Part shown: positions 14,607 to 19,338 of the stretch, piece by piece
Numbering within the stretch: the first letter of the stretch is position 1
Layout: each line of letters begins with the position of its first letter
Origin: CAZPLZ01 sp964587525
GTDB taxonomy: Bacteria > Oederibacteriota > CAKKQC01
NCBI GenBank assembly: GCA_964587525.1
Contig: CAZPLZ010000051.1
Location: 1-19,338 of the forward strand
Direction of reading: 5' to 3'
Length of the DNA stretch: 19,338 nt
Position numbers and translations under genes: made by a program
The notes under the pieces: generated by a model
The model's input: the letters and a program-made list of their open reading frames with translations, nothing else
Database searches by the model: none
What the model was told of the DNA's origin: nothing

Positions 14607-14612
14607 ATTACG

Positions 14613-16103
14613 ATGCGAAAGAGCAATCTCAGAGCACTGAACTTTTTGATGATACCTGCCGTAGCGCTATTGCTTGGCATGTTGGCCACTCCACAAAATT
14701 CCTCAGCGCAACCTCAACTCTGTATTGACGGTACTGGTGTTGCGGACCCTACAAATGACTGTCCAGAGATTCCAGCTGCTTGCACAAACACAATTTTGAC
14801 ACCGGAAGACCCTGCGTTGTGCGACGGGAAAATATGCCGGGAGGTGTTTGGGAAATTTCCATTCGGAGGATTTTTTCCTCAGTCTTGCCCTACTGGTGTT
14901 GGACCAATCGGCATGCTGTTCATGCCCAATGGTGATGTGCTAGTTTCAACTCCATTGCTGTTTGGTCATATTTTCGTGCATTCTCTTACACCAGACTGCT
15001 TGTCCGGAGTGAGTCCTGGTCCTCGCAGATTTCTTGCCATGGATTTTGCTCTATCGCTCGACGGGAGAGTGTTTTCTACCGACCTACGCTCCGCAGGGAA
15101 TTTTCTTGAATATGAGAACGTATTCCCATACAGCCTGATTGCTATACACCGAATGCCGTTTGGAACGTCCTCTCAGAGAGGTATCACGAGAAATCCAAGA
15201 ACTGGAGAATTAATCATTGCAGTCGGAACGCCGTTCCCGGGAGGGCTTCTCTCTTTTGATCCGATGACAAACACGTTTGACACGGTAATTCTGGATGATG
15301 TATTTTTTGGTCCTGATGGTGTGGTAGCGACGATCATCGATGGTGACATTCACTATTTCGTTGCTAATTTCTTTAGAAATAATGTTGTGGAAGTCGTTGA
15401 CAATGGAGTGGATGATCCGTTTGTTGATCGAGTGTGGGACTTTCCACTCAATTCTTTTCCTGACGGCGCCGCACTGGGCCGTAAGGGGAGTTGCTTGGAT
15501 GGTTCTATGTTCGTTGCCCGCAACGATGGAATTATTTCGCGTATCGATTTGAGCAAACCCGTCGATGATCCTCTCGCCATCAGGGATTTTGGCGTTGGCA
15601 ATACGCGACATGACTTTGTCAAAGTCCCCTCGGCGAATGTTGAAGGGGTGGGGTTTACTATGTTTGTAACAGCCACTGATCGCATTGAGATGTTTCGTCC
15701 GGGAAACTTTGAACCAACACCAGGCGCCAGTCTCGCTCCAGCTGAGTTCGTTCCTGATTTTATCTGTGATCTAGCTGATCGTGGATGTCTTGGTGGGGGA
15801 CCGATGTCTGCTAATGCGAATGCAAAGGCGCAGGGGGCAGCCGGTCAGGGTGCGTGTGGACAGTTCACAGGCCTGACGATGCACCTGCTCATGGCACAAA
15901 AGTTAATCGAAGACGGGAAAACTAACATCATGGGGATTTGCAACCATTTGCAGCAAGCACTCAATTGGGTCAATAATCCTGCGCATGACAATTTTTTTAC
16001 GTGCCCTTCCCCGTGTCCAAGTGACTGTCCGGACCCAGCGGACGTCAGGTTGACTATGGTAGAGGGGATTAATTTCCTTAGGGATAGTTTCGGTTGTCAA
16101 TGA
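14613..16103 (+). CDS. Exported propeller-like protein of unknown function with Cys-rich tail
   Basis: The 496-residue product has a clear signal peptide (MRKSNLR, hydrophobic stretch at about 12-25, likely cleavage after NSSA near residue 32). Mature residues about 33-75 hold several cysteines (DGTGVADPTNDCPEIPAACT; LCDGKIC). Residues about 80-380 carry recurring strand-turn patterns (GPIGMLFMPNGDVLVSTP; RNPRTGELIIAVGTPFPGG; GGLLSFDPMTNTFD) that suggest an NHL/SMP-30-like beta-propeller, but no diagnostic motif is seen. The C-terminal 100 residues contain a helical stretch (LTMHLLMAQKLIEDGK) and the cysteine cluster CPSPCPSDC, with a final Cys. Cysteines at both ends suggest disulphides and an oxidising location. 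I do not recognise the family. The start is fixed by GAAGGGGG at 14599-14606. Its base composition is the lowest in GC of any gene here, which suggests foreign origin. Confidence 0.7.
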   Translation: MRKSNLRALNFLMIPAVALLLGMLATPQNSSAQPQLCIDGTGVADPTNDCPEIPAACTNTILTPEDPALCDGKICREVFGKFPFGGFFPQSCPTGVGPIGMLFMPNGDVLVSTPLLFGHIFVHSLTPDCLSGVSPGPRRFLAMDFALSLDGRVFSTDLRSAGNFLEYENVFPYSLIAIHRMPFGTSSQRGITRNPRTGELIIAVGTPFPGGLLSFDPMTNTFDTVILDDVFFGPDGVVATIIDGDIHYFVANFFRNNVVEVVDNGVDDPFVDRVWDFPLNSFPDGAALGRKGSCLDGSMFVARNDGIISRIDLSKPVDDPLAIRDFGVGNTRHDFVKVPSANVEGVGFTMFVTATDRIEMFRPGNFEPTPGASLAPAEFVPDFICDLADRGCLGGGPMSANANAKAQGAAGQGACGQFTGLTMHLLMAQKLIEDGKTNIMGICNHLQQALNWVNNPAHDNFFTCPSPCPSDCPDPADVRLTMVEGINFLRDSFGCQ

Positions 16104-16150
16104 ACCGATAAGAAAACGCAGAGAAATCTGACCCAAAGAGGGCGGCAGGA

Positions 16151-16183
16151 GGAAGGAAAAACCCCTGGAGCCTTCTTTTTTTT
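16151..16183 (+). terminator. Candidate intrinsic terminator after the 496-residue protein gene
   Basis: GAAGG (16152-16156) can pair with CCTTC (16171-16175) around a 14-base loop, followed directly by eight T (16176-16183). The stem is short, so strength is uncertain, but the T-run and its position about 50 bases after the stop at 16103 fit. It would insulate the next gene at 16283. Confidence 0.45.
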
Positions 16184-16282
16184 GTTGCGCCCACGAATTG
16201 AAAAGGTAATGCTAAGATTAAGAGGGGAGCCCATATAGCTCGGGATTTGGAATTCTGATGGGGTGAACTGAAGAAGAATCTC

Positions 16283-19222
16283 ATGAATAAATTTATTAGG
16301 CAAGCACTTCCCGTGATAAATAAATCGTTTATTAAGTCTGGGCTTAAACTTGGTGTTACTTGTTTGATTGTGATGGTATGTGTACCGGGGCTCGTGCAGT
16401 CTGCCTGCCAATATGCGCTCGCATGGAGTACAACTTATATCGACGCCTCAAGTTCTGGCGCGGCTGCCAGCTCTGTGGCTATAGATGGCAATCGGAATAT
16501 TATCGTGGGAGTACGGGATGCCATCCCCGCAGAGAGCTGGAATATGATGATTCGTAAGTATGACGCCGATGGAAACTTTCTGTGGAGCCAAAGCTACAAC
16601 AATCCGAACGACGGCGCAGATCATGCGTGGGGCGTTGCAGTAGATGCATTCGGGAATATTGTGGTGTCTGGGACTGAAGAACGTTTGGATTTACCAGGGG
16701 AGGGAGCCAACTGGCTCGTCCGTAAGTACGACTCCGGTGGAACCCTCTTATGGAGCCGCACCTATGACTCTGGGACAGTTAAGAACTATGAAATTGCTTA
16801 TGACGTGGCGTTCGATCAAAGCGGGAATGTGATCGCTGTTGGCGCGCAAGGTGATGGGACGCTGCTTGATTTTGCCGACTGGGTGGTTAAGAAATATGAT
16901 TCCGCGGGAAACATACAATGGACCCGGTTCCACAATGGCCCTAACGACGGGTACGATGTTGCTAGGGCCGTGGTGGCAGACTCAAATGGGAATGTCATCG
17001 TGGTTGGACACCACCAAACCCCGCCATCAGCGAAAGATGACTGGGTAATTTTGAAGTATGACAGTGCGGGAACGCTGTTGTGGAACCGTACATACAACAG
17101 TCCGGCTAACGATCATGATCAAGCTCGGGGAGTAGCGGTTTGGCCGAACAATGACATCGTTGTCGCAGGATGGGAGTTTCGGACAGACAATGGTGAACTT
17201 ACCAACTGGCTAATTCGGAAGTACGACCCCAATGGGAATCTTCTCTGGAGTCAGGATTACGACCTTCCAGGAAGCGGCGGAGATAGCGGTTCGGATGTGG
17301 CGGTGGACTTGAATGGAGACCTCGTGGTGGTCGGTTATTCTGGACGCCCCGACTTGGGCCCAATCATCACAGAATGGGCTATTAGAAAATACGATCTCAA
17401 TGCCGTCTTGTTGTGGAGTACCACCTACATAGAACCCAATAGCTGGACAGATTATGCCAGAGCCGTTGCCGTCGATAGCGAAGGGGCCATTGTGGTCTCA
17501 GGGGTATATTACGATACTGTCACGGCACATGTTACCTCGCTTATCCGCAAGTATTTCTGTCCGAAGGTTGTATTAGAATCTGTACTCACCGTCAGTCCTT
17601 CTTCAGCCTCGGTGGGACAGTGGGTCACTGTAGCTTTAACCGTCACCAACACAGGAACCGCGGATGCGACTGCGATGGCTCCTTCTTTCCAAATCAATAC
17701 CGGTGTCACCCTGATGGTTCAACGGAGCGGACCATCTCCGCCAGGTCCACTGATGCTTGGTCAAGGGCTCTCGCAGGTGTTCAGTTGGACGTTCAGTGTT
17801 TCGGGCGCAGGCACAGTGAGTTTCACCGGGACCGTATCGGGAACAGATTCGTGGTCGGGTGATCCGGTTTCATCGAGTGCGAGCGTCGTCTTGTCAACGG
17901 CGCAGGCATCGATGCTGGATGCTGCCCTTGCCGTTTCACCTACGCCCGCGATCGTCGGGCAGTGGGTACAAGTGACGCTGACGGTGACAAATACTGGGGG
18001 AGTCAATGCGAACACCGTGAGCCCGGCCTTGCAGATCAATTCCGGGGGGGCTTTGGTGGGAGCGCAGGGTGTTGTCTCGCCATCAGGACCATTGACGCTC
18101 ACTCCTGGAGGAACTCAGACGTTCACCTGGACCTACAGTGTGTCAGGAGCCGGGACGGTGAGCTTCACAGGCACAGCATCGGGATCAGACTCAGGGACTG
18201 GTAATCCCGTTTCAGCTAGTTCGAGTGCGGTGCTGATCACTTTGCAGCCCTCAATGCTTGATGCGGCTATGGCCATTGCTCCAGCATCGGTGGTCGTTGG
18301 GCAATGGGTGCAGGTGACGCTCACGGTGACGAATACGGGCGGCAGTGATGCAAACGGTGTGAGCCCAGCGTTGCAGATCGATACTGGAGGAACCTTGGTG
18401 GCGGCGCAGGGAGTTGTCACGCCTACCGGACCGGTGACTCTAGTACCCGACAGTGCGCAAACGTTCACCTGGACCTATAGCGTGTCAGGAGCTGGCACGG
18501 TGAGCTTCACTGGTACAGCGTCAGGAACGAACTCGGGGTCCGGTGTTCCTATCTTGGCCAGCGCTTCAGGGGTGTTGACCACTACAAAACCACTCTACGC
18601 GACCCTTGTTGCAAGTTTGGCAGATTTGTCCGCTCCTGTGGATCTTGGCACGGTGTTTGAAGTGGTTCTCGCAATTACGAACACCGGCACCGGGACCGCG
18701 GTGGACGTTTCTCCGGCCATGACCCTTAATAGCGGAGCAGCGCTGCTCATCCTGGTTAGTGGACCTGTTCCTGCTGGCCCATTGACTATCAACGCGGGTG
18801 CGACGCAGTCGTTTACCTGGAGATATGAGGCCCAAAAAAGCGGGACTGTGTTTTTGACTGCGCAGGCCAATGGCGTGGATGCCACGAGTGGAGCGACTGT
18901 GACTGCTTCTGCAGCCGGGTCGATGACGTTGCAGGCGGTGCCTCCGCCACCCTATAGAGGTTCCGTGCGCGTGTTCCCGAATCCGTATAACCCTGCCACA
19001 GCGGTGCGGGGAACGGTTAAATTTGAAGGTCTTCCCATTGGCGCAATAGTCCGAATCTACACAGTGCGGGGGTTGAAAGTATGGGAAGGGGAAGTCGTGA
19101 CTCCTTTCATTGTGGAATGGGACGGCCGCAGCGAGGACGGCAAGCCCGTCGCGCCGACGACCTACCTGTGGATTGCCAAAGGTGATGGAGTGAAAGAGCG
19201 AGGTACACTCATTGTAGAGTGA
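16283..19222 (+). CDS. Large exported protein: seven-unit beta-propeller, four Ig-like repeats and FlgD-like C-terminal domain
   Basis: This is a 979-residue exported protein. The signal peptide has a long basic start and a hydrophobic core ending near VQSA (about residue 40). Residues about 45-425 contain seven units of the form WLVRKYD-S-G-LLWSRTY...VAVD-GNIVVSG, typical of SBBP-type bacterial beta-propellers. Residues 431-772 are three 114-residue Ig-like repeats with VGQWVQVTLTVTNTGG and SGAGTVSFTG signatures; a fourth, diverged copy covers about 773-888. A proline stretch (VPPPPY) leads into a C-terminal domain (VFPNPYNP, IVRIYTVRGLKVW, VEWDGRSEDGKPV) of the FlgD-like/sorting-domain type found at the ends of surface proteins. 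It probably works as a surface display or adhesion protein; the ligand is unknown. The ATG at 16283 has only a weak AAGAAG site upstream. The stop overlaps the GTG of the next gene. Confidence 0.82.
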   Translation: MNKFIRQALPVINKSFIKSGLKLGVTCLIVMVCVPGLVQSACQYALAWSTTYIDASSSGAAASSVAIDGNRNIIVGVRDAIPAESWNMMIRKYDADGNFLWSQSYNNPNDGADHAWGVAVDAFGNIVVSGTEERLDLPGEGANWLVRKYDSGGTLLWSRTYDSGTVKNYEIAYDVAFDQSGNVIAVGAQGDGTLLDFADWVVKKYDSAGNIQWTRFHNGPNDGYDVARAVVADSNGNVIVVGHHQTPPSAKDDWVILKYDSAGTLLWNRTYNSPANDHDQARGVAVWPNNDIVVAGWEFRTDNGELTNWLIRKYDPNGNLLWSQDYDLPGSGGDSGSDVAVDLNGDLVVVGYSGRPDLGPIITEWAIRKYDLNAVLLWSTTYIEPNSWTDYARAVAVDSEGAIVVSGVYYDTVTAHVTSLIRKYFCPKVVLESVLTVSPSSASVGQWVTVALTVTNTGTADATAMAPSFQINTGVTLMVQRSGPSPPGPLMLGQGLSQVFSWTFSVSGAGTVSFTGTVSGTDSWSGDPVSSSASVVLSTAQASMLDAALAVSPTPAIVGQWVQVTLTVTNTGGVNANTVSPALQINSGGALVGAQGVVSPSGPLTLTPGGTQTFTWTYSVSGAGTVSFTGTASGSDSGTGNPVSASSSAVLITLQPSMLDAAMAIAPASVVVGQWVQVTLTVTNTGGSDANGVSPALQIDTGGTLVAAQGVVTPTGPVTLVPDSAQTFTWTYSVSGAGTVSFTGTASGTNSGSGVPILASASGVLTTTKPLYATLVASLADLSAPVDLGTVFEVVLAITNTGTGTAVDVSPAMTLNSGAALLILVSGPVPAGPLTINAGATQSFTWRYEAQKSGTVFLTAQANGVDATSGATVTASAAGSMTLQAVPPPPYRGSVRVFPNPYNPATAVRGTVKFEGLPIGAIVRIYTVRGLKVWEGEVVTPFIVEWDGRSEDGKPVAPTTYLWIAKGDGVKERGTLIVE
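17573..18598 (+). repeat. Three tandem 342-bp repeats encoding Ig-like domains
   Basis: The repeats lie at 17573-17914, 17915-18256 and 18257-18598, with an exact 342-bp (114-codon) period. Copies two and three are the closest to each other, with long runs of near-identical DNA (for example around GTGACGCTGACGGTGAC). A fourth, much more diverged protein-level copy follows to about 18945. Similarity at the DNA level suggests fairly recent duplication or continuing homogenisation. Confidence 0.85.
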
Positions 19223-19338
19223 GATGGAGTGCGAATAAGCGGTGGGTGAGTCTCGCGGTCTTGCTTCTCGGTATCCGGGGAGCAGAGGCTGCCAATGTCG
19301 GGAGCGGATTCGGCGAAACCCTGCTGGTTCTAACTTCG
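19219..19338 (+). CDS. Start of an exported protein, truncated by the window end
   Basis: A GTG at 19219 overlaps the TGA stop of the 979-residue gene (GTGA) and opens a frame with no stop to the window end (40 codons). The product begins MRWSANKRWVSLAVLLLGI, then RGAEAANVGSG. This is a clear signal peptide with a basic start, a hydrophobic core and a likely cleavage after AEA or AEAA. The overlap implies translational coupling, so it probably works with the upstream surface protein. The family cannot be told from 40 residues; an outer-membrane partner of the sorting-domain protein is one possibility, but only a guess. Confidence 0.6.
   Translation, partial: MRWSANKRWVSLAVLLLGIRGAEAANVGSGFGETLLVLTS

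Overview
The window looks like part of a metagenome-assembled scaffold from a GC-rich, probably Gram-negative-type bacterium. It contains three runs of N (100, 100 and 10 bases) of the kind scaffolding programs insert. The left two thirds are very GC-rich (44 of 60 bases in 11281-11340). The right third is much poorer (22 of 60 in 15361-15420). No rRNA gene is present, so placement is inference. Multi-domain secreted proteins ending in a FlgD-like sorting-type domain, together with many GT-C membrane enzymes, fit candidate phyla such as Omnitrophota, but this is not proven.

Layout. Positions 1-1793 hold the end of an M23 zinc endopeptidase gene and tilS (tRNA-Ile lysidine synthase), both on the plus strand. 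Positions 1862-12545 hold four related large membrane proteins, called A to D here. Each joins a GT-C-type glycosyltransferase-like membrane core, with an extracytoplasmic Asp...Tyr-His-Leu motif, to a C-terminal TPR-like helical region. A is on the minus strand; B, C and D are on the plus strand and diverge from A across only 27 bases. B, C, D and a following Nudix hydrolase gene overlap or nearly touch and look like one operon. All three N runs fall at or inside genes of this cluster. Each is flanked by a 7-9 base exact duplication, and closing the gaps on these duplications restores the reading frames.

Genes C and D carry small inverted-repeat modules inside their coding sequence. Each module is 24 bp with a GAGC-N4-TCGA core between interchangeable complementary arms. 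They occur as inverted pairs (48 bp) in C and D and as a direct tandem array in D. All are frame-neutral and lie in predicted cytoplasmic loops.

After the Nudix gene the character changes. A tRNA/tmRNA 3'-end-like remnant at about 13101-13138 is followed by lower-GC DNA encoding three successive exported proteins: a six-repeat YWTD beta-propeller, a 496-residue Cys-containing propeller-like protein, and a 979-residue protein with a seven-unit propeller, four Ig-like repeats and a FlgD-like C-terminal domain. A fourth exported protein starts at 19219 on a GTGA overlap and runs off the window. This may be an acquired island. A working hypothesis is an envelope/surface locus, with membrane glycosyltransferases (A-D) beside surface beta-propeller proteins, but no sequence evidence ties the two halves together.
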